Assembly (NCBI GenBank): GCA_034509425.1
Contig: JAVTVJ010000033.1
Coordinates: 6,755,001-6,819,000 of the forward strand
DNA from: Eopsaltria australis
Taxonomy: Eukaryota > Chordata > Aves > Passeriformes > Petroicidae
Direction of reading: 5' to 3'
DNA: 64,000 bases
A program made the translations under genes and the position numbers. A model generated the notes under the pieces. It saw nothing but the letters and a program-made list of their open reading frames with translations, did no database searches and was not told where the DNA came from. Within the stretch, counting starts at the first letter, position 1. The number at the start of each line of letters is the position of its first letter. Below, piece after piece: positions 1 to 38,570 of this stretch.

Positions 1-84
1 GTTGCAGAGGCAGAGGAGGGATAGCTGAAGGAATCACAGTCTGTAGAACTGTACATACTAAGAAAAACAATTTTTGCCTTGAAG

Positions 85-279
85 GTGCATCTTGGGTAAG
101 CTGGGGCCTAATGAAAGGAGCAGAATACACGGGTAAAGCTATTCACAAAGGAGCTTCTAAACTACGAGAGCACATTCAGCCAGAAGAAAAGCCTGTGGAA
201 GTCAACCCAACTGTAGCAAAGGGACTTCACGTAGCAAAACAGGCTACTGGAGGAGCTGTGAAAGTCAGCCAATTCTTAG
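85..279 (+). CDS. SPART: SPART coding exon (first in window)
   Basis: Acceptor AG at 83-84 and donor GT at 280-281. The exon starts two bases into a split glycine codon (the first base comes from an exon left of the window) and ends one base into a valine codon. The product includes YTGKAIHKGASKLREHIQPE and ends VKVSQFL, within the spartin senescence domain. Reading past the donor hits a stop after about 36 more codons, so the longer frame ending at 389 is exon plus intron. The polypyrimidine tract before the acceptor is short. Confidence 0.93.
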
Positions 280-3200
280 GTAAAAATTTCCATCTCATAG
301 AATATAATATTTATGCCTTAAATAATAAAAACTTCGTAAAATGCGAACTGGTTTCTCTAGCCAGTAAACTAGAGGAGGTAGTGACCTGATAAAATCCAGA
401 GATCAGTAGTTTGTGCCTAGTTATCTCCTGCAAGAGATGTGCTTTAGGGCTAGTACATATTACTTGGCCTTGAGACATCCTTTTCTTTCCTAAAAGAATA
501 GTCTGTATAGTCTTAAGTTTCACATGCTTTTTAAAGTTTTAGACAGTTAATCCAAAATAGTGTCTCTATTTTTTTTAAGTTGATAACCATGCATTTTAAA
601 AGCTATGCTCTCACTGGTTACTAACATACAGTACCATTAGAGAATGTGTGTGTGCATATTTTTAAGCACACACACCTGAAACAATCTGACTATGTATAAA
701 TATCAAGATAGAAATGGCCTGGTGTTCAGAGATGCCTGGTAACCCTAACAGCTCTCAGTAATTTCATTTTGTTATTTATTTGTATACAATATTTATATTT
801 ACGGTGTAGTGACTCGTGTAAGTTTAAAAGTAAATTGTGCTGATGTTATAAAACTACTTTGAAGAGCTGAAATGCTTGTAAGAAAGACTTACACAGGAGA
901 AAAGTCAGGAAAGCAGCAGCTTGTTCTCTATCTGCAAGTTGAAGAAAACAAAGCAGTGGAAGCAGTTTCTTGAAATTTGAGTGTGAGATGTGTATGTATG
1001 TCTTACAAGGCACTTTTTAGCCACAGGGCCAACCTTACTTGTTTCTTAGTATTTGGAGCTGTGTAGAATCTGAAAAATAAGGTTCCTCTGTATCAGTTGG
1101 GCCCTTACGTGTGTATTAAAGTCTGTCTTTCAAATAAGCATATTTAAATAGAAGCATTACTTAAGACTTCAGTGAAGCTTCGTTTTAATTATGAGTAAAG
1201 ATGTTTAGAGAAGGATGTTCTATGTTCTCACTAAATAATCTGCATGCTATTGTTTTATGGTAGTTGAAGGGGTGTGTTCTATAGCGAGCTGTGTCGGAAA
1301 GGAGCTGGCTCCACACGTGAAGAAGCATGGCAGCAAATTAGTTCCAGAATCCCTTAAGAAAGATAAAGATGGCAAATCTACTTTTGATGGTGCTCTGGTT
1401 GTAGCAGCAAGTGGAGTTCAAGGTAATAAAAATTCCTTACGCTTTTTTTAATGGCATCTTTTTAATGGTATGAACTCAAACAAGCTGCTTGTTTCTACAG
1501 GGTTTTCAACAGTGTGGCAAGGTTTAGAAAGTGCAGCGAAGTGCATTGCTAAAAGTGTTTCAACTGAGACCGTAAAAACGGTCAAACACAAGTAAGTTAT
1601 GTTTTTATTGTTTACATCTTCTACATCTGAATACTGGCAAAAAACAGCTTATGACAGTGCAGGGAAGCTAACTGAAATACCAGCTTTGCTGTAATTATGT
1701 AGCATGTGGTAAGGTGGTAAGTGCACAGTAATGAGCATCTCCTGTATGCAAAAATCTGAAATGAGTAAATGATTGTAGGAAGCATTTTTTTAGTTCTTTA
1801 TAGCAGTAATGCAGCTTCAGGCTGTGTTACAAATAATGTTCAGATTTATATCTTTGCTCTATGGTATAATTATGAAAACAATTACTGGTTTAAACCTCTC
1901 AGCTCTAATCCTGAATTTATGCAAACTTAGCTAAATTTATGAAAAATGAAAGAATCTCATCTATCAGCAGGTATGGCTAAAGTGAGGAGGTACAAAAAAA
2001 GAAAATTTTGTAAGGAAACCTAAGGCATATATAGTAATAATAGAACAGCCTTGACTTGCAAAATACATATGTTCTTAGGAAATGATAGTGGGGGAAGAGG
2101 ACAGTAACATTTGGGATTAAGATGATATTACTAAGTTGATGCAAAGTTGAGAGCTGTATGCATCTACTGAAATAGGCTGTGAAGAATAAAGGAATATATT
2201 GAAATAACTGTGAAATATGAAATGCACCTCTCACAAAAAGGGCAGTAGATTTAATAGAAAGTGAAGAGTAAGCAGAAGCAAGCAGTTTAAATGGAACTGG
2301 TGATAAGTATAGCAAAAGAGATATTAAAAGGATTACTGAAAGTGCATACAGACTACAAACCAATGGTAACAAGATAAACATCAGCATACAGTGTTAAGCA
2401 GATTGGCATTCAGGGTTGTGCTGTGATGCATTTCAAATAGGAGGCCAAGTAGCAAAGTTCTAGTCAGTTGTGGTTTATTGCTAATAGTTGTTTGCAGTAG
2501 GAGTGTCAGGAGAAATTGTACTGGTACTCATTTCACATAAATTCACATTAATGTTTTTGTTCTAGATACAAATATAGGAAATATGGAGATCAGCAGACAA
2601 CAGACACTAAGAGTGAAAAACAATAAGTAACTACCTGCTGCAGCTAACTGCAATATGATTGAAAATATTTGATACATAATCTTTAAAATCTATCCTTACA
2701 ATTATATTAAAATTCTACATAATCTCCCTTTTGTAAGCTGTTTTTTTATTTCAGTGACAAAGATTTCTGCCACTCAAAATACCAGTGAATGAGCTAAATT
2801 CCACTTAATGGAAACAAAGCTAAAGGAGCACCTTTAAAGTGTCTCCAAATTAAAAAAATGGCTAAAACTTAGCTGTACTACCTTTGTGGATGGAATTTTA
2901 AAGAGATGCTCATCATAAGCATGTTGACTGAAATTAGTAGGAAATGTAGCTTCAGAACTAATATTTCTGCCAAAGTCCTATGCTACTAGCTTTTAAAAAA
3001 ATTATTAAATGCACTGTATATATCTGCACAATTAATAAAAAAAAAAGAGTTAAAATGATGCAATTCAGACAGGCAAACTAAAAAATTAGTTACGAGATAT
3101 TAAGAAGTTGTTAGTCTTACTGCATTGGATAAGCTACAGTCTAACTTTAAATGAGGTTACTTATTTTACTGATACTGTATTGGCTTATGATGTTTCTGAG

Positions 3201-4486
3201 GTGAAAATAATCGAATTGACAAACTAATCGGACTGACAAATACTACTGCTATGAGATTAATTCTGTGACCTACAAATCTTGATGTTGATGATTCAAGGCT
3301 GTTGCTCTATCAGAGAATTAAAGACAAAACAAAAACCCCACGAATTCTTTTTATTCGGTTTCATTGTTAGTTACAGCCACATGCTCTGCCTGCTGTACTG
3401 ATATATTAGATTTTTGGGTTCTTTGATATTCTTTGCTTCTCTCTAGCGTTATTTTGAGGTATTCAAAGAGTCTCTGGTCCTAACAAGCACAGGGAAAAAG
3501 TAACTCTGCTGACTGTTGGGATTCTGATGCTGCCACGAACACTTCCCTTTGGCCTGGTTTGTCTGACTGCAGTGCTCTCTGGGGAAATGTCTGGCTACCC
3601 AGAACAGTTGGAGTTACTGCTCTCACTGTACTCTTGTCCTCCTTTAGTGTGCTCTCTGTGCACAATTGAGTCATTAGTCTGAGACTGCCAACTTGCCCAC
3701 TAAAGCATAAAGAAGCTGGACTCAGAGCCGATTGGGGAGATCAAAGGTTTTAATCTCTTCATAATTTTCATCACATCCTCAAGATAGTTTCAGTGAGCCT
3801 TGTGGAGTTTTGTATGATGCAGCACTCCAGGTGGGGGTCTCACAAGAGAAGAGTAGAGAGGCAGAATCCCCTGCTGGCCATGCTGCTTCAGATGCAGCCC
3901 AGGATACAGCTGGCTTTCTATATAGAGGGTGCAGGAATTTTACCTAAGAACTTAGGTGAAAAAGAATCTTTAGTAATTGCACAGAACTTCTCTCCCCTCC
4001 CTTCTTGTCCTTCTATAGATAAGTGTTCTACTCTTCAAAATTAGAGGGAAAAAAGGGAGGAAGACTGGAAGGGTTCTTGAAGAGTAGAAGCATATTGGTA
4101 TTTTCAAAGAGCAATTGATCTGATAGAGGAGCAGCCTTTACTCAAGTGGCTTCATAAATTCTAATTTTATTCTTTAGACATTTGGGCACTGTGCTTATTA
4201 TTTGTTCTTGGTAATGCCTGAATTTTTGCTTTCAAAAGAATTCCAGTGAAGATTAAAATACTAAGTATACAAATCTACAAAACTATTCTTTTTCCTTAGG
4301 TATGGAGAGGATGCTGGCCATGCTACAGACAACGCTATGAATTCTGCAATCAATGTTGGTGTGACAGCATTTAACATTGAAAATATTGGTATCAAATCTG
4401 TTGTAAAAAGAACTGCAAAGGAAACTGGCCATGCTGTGCTAGATGAATATAAAGTATTGGATAATGAGAAGAAGGGTAAAAAATGA
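85..4486 (+). CDS. SPART: Spartin, C-terminal part (four last coding exons; gene enters from the left)
   Basis: Joining 85-279, 1264-1422, 1501-1591 and 4300-4486 gives one open frame of 632 bases ending in TGA, about 210 residues; every junction has AG/GT borders and matching phases (1, 1, 2). The product reads GASWVSWGLMKG at its start, contains KELAPHVKKHGSKLVPESLK and ends in EKKGKK, which I recognise as vertebrate spartin. Human spartin is about 666 residues, so this is roughly the last third: the later half or more of the senescence domain (glycine/alanine/valine-rich, membrane and lipid associated) plus a short basic tail. Spartin acts on lipid droplets, endosomes (EGFR traffic) and mitochondria and dampens BMP signalling; loss causes Troyer syndrome in people. 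The N-terminal MIT domain lies outside the window. The acidic/lysine-rich tail after the senescence domain looks shorter than in human. CCDC169 follows in the same direction, as in human. Confidence 0.96.
280..1263 (+). other. SPART: SPART intron
   Basis: AT-rich intron with donor GTAAAA and acceptor TATGGTAG. I see a short GT/CA-rich stretch near 640-672 and no repeat family I can name. Confidence 0.85.
1264..1422 (+). CDS. SPART: SPART coding exon (second in window)
   Basis: Acceptor TAG at 1261-1263, donor GT at 1423. 159 bases, phase 1 at both ends. The product begins VEGVCSIASCVGKELAPHVK and ends VVAASGVQ, the most conserved block of the spartin senescence domain. An ATG at 1257 lies upstream of the acceptor, in the intron, and is not a translation start. 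Confidence 0.95.
1501..1591 (+). CDS. SPART: SPART coding exon (third in window)
   Basis: Acceptor TTTCTACAG ending at 1500 and a consensus donor GTAAGT at 1592. 91 bases, phase 1 in and phase 2 out. Encodes GFSTVWQGLESAAKCIAKSV then STETVKTVKHK, which follows directly on the previous exon in spartin (VQGFSTVWQGL). Too short to be seen as an open frame on its own. Confidence 0.95.
2566..2626 (+). other. Possible alternative terminal exon of SPART
   Basis: A TTTTTGTTCTAG acceptor ends at 2565. Spliced from the donor at 1592 the frame continues as KYKYRKYGDQQ then TTDTKSEKQ and stops at TAA (2624-2626). That would replace the last 62 residues of spartin with 19 others. The phase match can occur by chance one time in three and I know of no such isoform, so this is weak. 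Confidence 0.2.
3815..3935 (-). mobile_element. CR1 LINE fragment
   Basis: The stretch with gcagcactccaggtgggg, then cagaatcccctgctggcc, then gatgcagcccaggatacagc matches the part of CR1 inside its 3' region, read on the minus strand. The canonical 3' end is not present, so this is an internal fragment in the last SPART intron. Confidence 0.75.
4300..4486 (+). CDS. SPART: SPART terminal coding exon with stop
   Basis: Acceptor TTTTCCTTAG ending at 4299. The first base completes a lysine codon, then YGEDAGHATDNAMNSAINVG and the block INVGVTAFNIENIGIK follow, a conserved end of the spartin senescence domain; the stop TGA is at 4484-4486. The C-terminus DNEKKGKK is lysine-rich and short. No start codon in this reading precedes the exon, so it appears only after splicing. 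Confidence 0.95.
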
Positions 4487-4815
4487 AAGCAATTAAATAT
4501 TTCTCAAAGCCTTACATTAGAGATGAAACTTTGTATTTAGAAATAACTACATTGCTCATCTGAGATTGAACATAAGTCACACTGTACTTTTCAAGCAACT
4601 GTTACTTAATTTGACAGGAAAATGTAAAAGTAGGGAGAGCATTTGTAGGAGGAAGAATGAAAGTTGTCACCTCCTTGTTCTGTACTGACTGAGGGGTTTA
4701 AACAACTGGATCAGGGCTTTAGGCATCTGGAAGGATATGAGTTTGCAGTTCATATACTTGCCTCTTTAAGCACTTTTTCAAAATAATATATGGAATAATA
4801 AATTAATATAAAAAT
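4487..4815 (+). other. SPART: Likely SPART 3'UTR with polyadenylation signal
   Basis: AT-rich sequence after the stop codon. An AATAAA at 4796-4801 lies about 310 bases after the stop. A second AATAAA at 5909-5914 could end a longer form. Which one is used cannot be read from the sequence. Confidence 0.5.
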
Positions 4816-7221
4816 ACTATTGTGAATATTTTTGTAACACTTTATATTTATAAAGAAGGTGGTGATACAGAAAGAATAGAATTACTAACTCTGGAACAAG
4901 TAAAATTACCAGTTTTGGCTTTATAACTATCCTTAAGAATAAGTTTCAATAATCCAGCATTGTCTTATTTAATATGCACTACTAAAATAAGTATTGTGTT
5001 TCATTTTTTGTAGAGAATTTCTCTTTTCACCTACAAAACATCTGATCTGATCCAAAGTTCATGCTAGGAGAAATGAAAGATGAATCTCAGGTAATTAGGT
5101 AGTCATTCCCTTTCAGACTTTTTTTCTCATCCAGCATATAAGTAAACCAAAGATACCAAGCATTTCTTCTAAAATACAGGTCTAGAAAAATGCATTTTCC
5201 AGTTGACTCCATAGGGAATATAGGAAGATTCTTTGAAATTCATATTTTTATGTAGAGAGGATAAGTATGGTTTTGCCTAAATTATTTTTTTGTGAAAATA
5301 CTCTATAGAAGGCACTAGGAAGTTCTATGCATTCTGTACTTTTCAGCCGATCCAGAAAGATTCAGATGATATACCATGGCCTCCTAATGGAAGTCGCCTA
5401 ACATTTGAACAAATAGTTCTAATGGACATCATCTTTATTCCATTAAATTCATAGTTGCACAAGGGTGTGGCGTCTTTAAAAATAATATGAAGACAAACCC
5501 TTTCAATGAAGAATTGTGTAGTATAGACACTACTGTGTAGATTTGTCATCCTGTTTGTAGCACAGTGTAAAATAACTCAGTATGTCAAATCCTTGAGATG
5601 CTTTGACACTATTTATTTAACACTTTACTAATGAGTTTTAAATCTGCAGCACATTCTAATATTGGCTGGACCTGCAACAGACAAAATGCCAACAACTTAG
5701 AATTTACCTCCATCTCATGTAAATGAAGAAAATAACTATAAATTGTTGTTGGCAAGTGATACGTGTAGAAGATTAAAAAAATACAGTAACAACTACACTA
5801 TATTAGAATGGTAATAGGTGCATATTTTGTGGTAGCTACTGCAGGTGTGTGGTTGAGAAATATGAAAAAAAGGATCTAACCACTTGAAGTGTAACTTTGA
5901 TTTATGGAAATAAAGATAAAATTGGTTAATCTGTGCTTGACCTTTTTATGATATGAAGCTACTGTATGGATCCATAAATGGAAAAACTAGGACTTCTTCA
6001 GAAGAAATGAAGTAGCAATATTGGGGTATATCTACAGTGTAAACAAGCTCATCACCTAGAGCTTTAACTATTTCAAACTAAAAAGTTCCATCCAAAGTAC
6101 ACTGCAACAATTTCTGTTATTGGAGTCTTCCACTTGCCAGCTTGCATAACCAGTTAAAGAGTGCTAAAGACTTACCACTAGCAAAAGCATTTTTGTTGTT
6201 ATGAACTGTATTTACAGTAGGGATATAGGTATTTGTATCTTCTTTCTCCCTCCCATTTTGAGATTTTGCATATTGCTCATACCCTTTAGTTTTGTCTATA
6301 AACCACCAAAACAAAAAAAAAACAACATTAAAACAACAGTTAAGATCAAGATGTTATAGTCTTCAAGAGACCAAGTTGGAGCACTCTGAGGAAAAAAAAA
6401 CATTTAAATGCCATCAGGATCAGGCTAGTAGTAGTGTCCTGCTCAATCTGCTATTGTTCTTTTCATGTGTATCCAGTCTTTCAGAATGGATTAAAACTAT
6501 TTTTTGAATGATGCCTACCCCATTTTACAGTCTGTAATACGATATATCCATGATCTTTCCTTTTACATTGTTCCAGTTTAGTTAATTTTCACACGTGAGA
6601 GTATGATGCTGTTGAACTTACCTTGCTTCACCTGCCACTTCTTGGGCCTAGGGTAGCAACTCCATAGGCTTCTCCCTGCTTCCTCGACCTTATACAACAG
6701 CCTTCTCACATTTATTGCGTTATCTCAGCTCTCCCTTTTATATATTAAACTCCCGAAACCTCCTGTCTTAGGTTTGCTTTCTATTCACAGCTTAGTTGTG
6801 TTTCTTTGAACACTGAACATCTTTTGATACATGGCAGTCCTAGAAGTTTTACTAAGCTGTGCAGTGCATGAACTACTACTTGATTTCCTAAGGCATTCTG
6901 ATTTCCAAATTTATTCTGACTTTGCTGCTACAATATTGAGAGAATTACTTCTAATGATCTCTAAGTCATTCTAAGCTACTGCCATCTCTGGCATTTTCAT
7001 CATTGTGTATATATAAACCACTGTTCTTACCTTAAGTCTAAACCCCAGTATTTGAATGGATTTCTCTAGATTCCAAGGGTGGTTTGACTGGCTTCTTTAA
7101 TGCTGGTTTAAAACCAACTTGGAATAGCCTATTTTTAATATTCCCTGAATAAACCTGTAATCCTTTAAAAAGAATTGGTAAACCTACCTTCCACTAAAAG
7201 AACGTGCTGACCAATTTACCA

Positions 7222-7675
7222 TAGAATGGTGTGGGTTGGAAGGGACTCTCCACTCTAATCCACCTCCTGCTGAAAACAGGTCTAGTCTGGAGCACAGTAC
7301 TCTGCCAAAATTCTGCTCAAAATTCTGTCTCCACGGATGGAGATTTCATAGCCCCTCTGGGCAACCTTTGCCCAACTTGACTCTGGTCAGTATCTCCCCG
7401 TATACTAAGCCAAACATTTCTATATGTACTCACACTGCTGATCACCACATTTCAATGATGTTGAATGGGCTGATGGCCCAGCCAGTTTTCCAGCAGCCTT
7501 ATGATCATGTTATCCGATCTAGAATTCACCAATTCAGCTATAAAAGTACTGTGGGAGACTACATCAAAGTCCTCGGTAAAAGATACAACATCCACAAGTT
7601 CCCCCTTGCCTACACAGCCATTCATCATACCTTAGTTACTGGTGCTACTACAAAAATAACTTCTTTGTAAAAATT
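7222..7675 (-). mobile_element. CR1 LINE 3' end, about 450 bp
   Basis: It begins with catagaatggtgtgggttgg, the reverse complement of the CR1 3' terminus, then continues through gggcaacctttgcccaact, a segment like ccagccagttttccagcagcc, and one like gtgggagactacatcaaagtc, all standard CR1 landmarks in order. Inserted with its 3' end to the left, so minus orientation. The 144-codon open frame across it is a by-product, not a gene. Confidence 0.88.
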
Positions 7676-9270
7676 AATTTATACCTTCAGCAACTGGTTT
7701 ACCTTGCTTTTTAGTAACTCTAGCTGTTTAATGCCTTCACATAATCTGAAGTTACCTATTTAAGTATAAAAGTCTATTTTTAAAACACATTATGTTGTGA
7801 CCAAGTTTCCTAACTGTTCTTACTAAAATTTTGGATCTCAACCCATTAAAAGCCTTAAAACAACAATATGCCTTTAGTGGTATCCATGTACCTAAATTTG
7901 ACCAATTTATTTGGAATAAAGAAATGGAGGAAAATTTTCATGTGTTGCAAATGTCACTATGTTACTGCTGTGATTGTTAAAAATATTGTTGAAGTTTTTC
8001 ACACTCACAAAAGACCTCAGTCCACAAGACACTTTTGCTTTTCTCCCACTCCAGTTCCCAAAGCATCAGGCAAAGCACCTGAGTTAGACCTGCTGTGCTG
8101 TGCCAACCCAGCCAGTGTGGACTGGGCTCATCCTTATGAGCACAGTGACCTGGTTCCTGAGAGCTTACCTGGTTAAGACACCTGCTAATCCCTGGGTGAG
8201 CATGGGACCTGAAAGTCTCCTGAGGCAGAGAGGGTATGCTGTGGGTGGGGATACAGCCCTCAGTTCCCCTGTGCCCTTTGTTCTCAGGGAATCTTGGGAT
8301 TCCAGAGCTCTTTCTGAGCTTTCTGAATGTGCCCACCCATTGAGAACAATTCATGAGGCTGCTTAAATTAATCCTGAAGCAGTTGTTCACAAAAACTGGT
8401 AACAAGGAAAATGGTTACTGATTAAAACCTTTGCTGTTAATATTCAGTACACTCAGTGAGTTGTGAATGCTAACCTAGGTCCAAGTCATTACTTAAATTA
8501 CTGGTTTGTTATGAAATGTGTTTTCAATATGAATCTTAAGAAGGTAGCATTCAGTAAAACATGAAGGCAAAATGAGCAGCTAAATTTAAATGCAGTTACA
8601 GTGCAGCACTCTTCTAAATCTGTTTCTTGATTAAATTATATCAGAAAATTCTGAATTCAACCCACACCAAAGATGATCATTCACTGATTAGCTGATAGCA
8701 TCAGTTATAACTTGAGACTCAAAAATCATCTCCTGCTCTAATATATACCAGGCAAGTGAAATTAAAATTACTTTTTCTTCTTAGAATCAAGCTTCCCACT
8801 CTCCACCCTACTGTTCCACTCCCTGTCATTAGATCCTGCTGGATTAGTGCCCCGCTGTTACATTATCAGTGAGGCATTAGATTGGGCAATTCCAACATGA
8901 CATGCTAGCACTTTACGATTACAATTCACAACATTTCAGGACTGACGTTTGGATGGCAGTACTGGTTTATGCTATGTTAAAGTAATGGTAATACATAATT
9001 CATGTTTTAAACTTTTAAAGCAGTGCCTCCGTTACCCAGCAAGTGGTAGGGCTTTGGCATTTGGCTTTCTACTCATGTAACAGGACTACTTGAACTGAGA
9101 AAACCATACCCTTTTTCATAATATATCAGTAAAGGAAAATTACAGTCCACCTCCTTACTGAGAAAGTGAAGAGATAGTTCCTCTAGTGAGCATTATGTCC
9201 TGTGAAATGGTGAGCTGATGTAAGAATACACGAATTACTCCCAGTTTCACCCTGTCTCTTGCATCAAGTC

Positions 9271-9310
9271 TTTCCTGTGCTTTCCTGTGCTTTCCTGTGC
9301 TTTCCTGTGC
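9271..9310. repeat. Tandem repeat, four exact copies of a 10-bp unit
   Basis: TTTCCTGTGC is repeated four times without change. Exact identity suggests recent expansion and likely length variation. Each unit contains TTTCCTG, the core of an ETS-family site read in reverse (CAGGAAA). It lies about 0.75 kb upstream of the CpG island. Confidence 0.95.
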
Positions 9311-10343
9311 AGCTGGTAAGCCACTTCAGATCATCAACCAGCAGAAACTGCGAACATTAAATGTTTGCCCTTATGTAAGTTTCCAATGTTTCAGGAGCTG
9401 TACTGGCTCATTGAAGAGTCACACAAATGTCAAGAGCTGGCACTGAAACAGCCAGAGAAGGTGACAGGGAAAACCTGACAGAGATGATGCCACTCTTGCA
9501 GCATTAATCTGATTAACTCACTCCATAAAGATTTACCTTGAGAAACCCATGAACTGATGTGAAATTCCTTGTTTGAAAAATGCAACATCAAATATTTTTA
9601 GGCATCAATCCAGACCAATGTAAGATAATTAAAATATCTTCCAGTATATGTTGACTAACACCATTGACTTGATCAGTGATGATGATGAAGGCCGATTATT
9701 CTGAACTCTTCTGTCTCAAGCTAGGGTCTTACACACTGATTTGTGCATAGCACAGATCACAATTATTCAGAGTGTTAAAAGATGAGTCGGGCATGCTGTA
9801 GGCCAGGTTCCACCCCACTGTGCCTGCCTTTACATGTGGGTCACAGCATGTATTTAAAACCGTGCTACTTCCCACCCAGAAGAAATGTTTTTTAAAATCT
9901 GCACCCATTTGTGTTTCCCTAGGTCACGAAAAGCGCAGCACACAGTTCAACCTACGTGGTCAAAACTCTGTAACTAGGCTAAAGCTGTATCCTATTTTCC
10001 CCATCCGTTTCTGGTGCTGCCCGAGCCACATGCTGGGCATTTCGCTGGACAGAGGACAGAACAGCCCCGTCCATCGCGGGCTGTCCCAGCAATGCAGGGC
10101 GAGCGCTGCTGCAAACGCGGGCACATGGGACGCGGCGGCGCCCGTCGAGGCCGGGCAGTTGCCGGCGGAACCGGCTGCTGGTGGCGCCCGGCCCCGTCTC
10201 TCCTCTCGGCTTTCCCCGGGCATTGGGAGACTGCGGAGAAAAGGGTTCCCGAGCCGGGGGTGGGATGGCCTCAGCGCGCCGCTCCCTCGGGCTCCGCCGG
10301 CCGCTCGCCGCCGTCACCCCGCGCAACGCCGGCGACGCGGGGG

Positions 10344-10346
10344 ATG
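10344..10346 (+). other. CCDC169: Upstream in-frame ATG for CCDC169
   Basis: This ATG is 33 bases before the chosen start, in frame and with no stop between; it would add MRAGRAPAAAA. The frame stays open back to about 10014, so still longer N-termini are formally possible. The ATG at 10377 is preferred because it has G at -3 and G at +4 and gives a 214-residue protein, the length I recall for the human protein. Confidence 0.5.
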
Positions 10347-10376
10347 CGAGCGGGGCGGGCGCCGGCGGCGGCAGCA

Positions 10377-37555
<27,179 letters not shown>

Positions 37556-38570
37556 TTTAATATTAATGCCAAGAACTTCCAGTCACTTTTTAAAAAATTA
37601 ATTTAACTGAAAGTTTTTAAATTGAAAATGAAAGTGTTTTTGTCTTATTGCAATGCCAGACCCAGATTGGTATGTCTTTTTGGCTGCCTTAGTTTAAGTG
37701 TTCCTCTGCCTGATGGAATTGCTCTTCTAGTTGCTGTCTTTGTACTGGTGATCTCTGACCCTTTCCATTTTGCTTCACATCAGTGATTCTGAGTGTGAGG
37801 GTGTTGGAAGACTTTGAGAATATTTAATGTCTTTATAGACTGTGTAGATCCTATTTGACTGCCCAGCAGCCATGGAAAACAAAAAAGCCTCTAGCATTTT
37901 TGGCCTCTCAAGCAAGAAGAAGAAAAAGGCAGACTGATGTAACCTGAAGTATTGTCTAAATATAACTTTTTTTAAAAAGAAAGTGTTGTCTACTACTTTC
38001 TGTCTGCATGGTTTAGAAGCACAGCACCATTTCCAGATTTCTTTAGGCACTAGTAATAGATAGAAATGACAGAAAAATTGAGCATTTTTTATTATGGAAC
38101 CTTCAGAGCCTATCTTGTGAAATGGTTGTTTCTTTTAAACACTGTATACATGTTATGTTTCCGGTATGTTGCTCTTTGCAATTAAAACTCTCAGATGAAC
38201 CCTTGTATCCACAGTCTTGGGGTCATAAAAATCTCTGTCTTCTTCAGTGGCATTGACCCTTGTACTTTTAGGGTCTAAAATAGTGCCAGTCCTAAAAGTC
38301 ATCTCTTCAGTGAAAGTAGAACTACTTTGCCTTTCCATTCTTATGCATGCAATTATTGTTGCAGTTTTATTACCTACATTTCAGTCGTTAAACTTTGGCA
38401 AAATTTTTTCAAGTGGCAACGGGAAAAATGTTTTGGTAATGCAACTTCAGTCCTCTGGGTTACATCTTAAAAGCTCTTGGCAGAGCAAATGTGGTTTCTT
38501 GACTGCCCTTTATTATTTTAAGAGCATTCCTAACTCTTTGCAATAAAGTTTTTTGCCTCTTTAAGAGCAG
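37556..38570 (+). other. CCDC169: Likely CCDC169 3'UTR with polyadenylation signal
   Basis: About 1 kb after the stop leads to AATAAA at 38542-38547, followed by a T-rich stretch. No repeat is evident within it. The 99-codon frame at 38247-38546 ends at this signal and is not thought to be coding. Confidence 0.55.

Larger units (their letters stand above)
1592..4299 (+). other. SPART: SPART last coding intron (2.7 kb)
   Basis: Donor GTAAGT, acceptor CTTTTTCCTTAG. It holds one CR1 fragment near 3815-3935 and a possible alternative terminal exon at 2566-2626, described separately. The reverse-strand frame at 1977-2387 has no recognisable homology and is rich in Leu, Phe, Tyr and Ser, as expected from AT-rich DNA. 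Confidence 0.8.
4816..10049. other. SPART-CCDC169 intergenic region
   Basis: About 5.2 kb with no supported gene. It contains a CR1 copy at 7222-7675 and a 10-bp tandem repeat at 9271-9310. A stretch near 8016-8370 is more GC-rich than its surroundings and holds overlapping frames on both strands (about 88-142 codons), but none resembles a known protein; it may be an old repeat I cannot name. The rest is AT-rich and unremarkable. Confidence 0.7.

Noticed and set aside
111..389. 92-codon frame as a separate small gene
   Set aside because: Its first 56 codons are a SPART exon and the rest is intron read-through after the donor at 280.
1257..1451. 64-codon frame as a separate small gene
   Set aside because: SPART exon 1264-1422 plus intron on both sides; the ATG lies before the splice acceptor.
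1977..2387. 136-codon minus-strand frame with many hydrophobic residues
   Set aside because: It lies in a SPART intron in AT-rich DNA, which favours Leu/Phe/Tyr/Ser codons by chance. No conserved membrane-protein pattern.
7236..7670. 144-codon frame
   Set aside because: Entirely inside a CR1 element on its non-coding strand.
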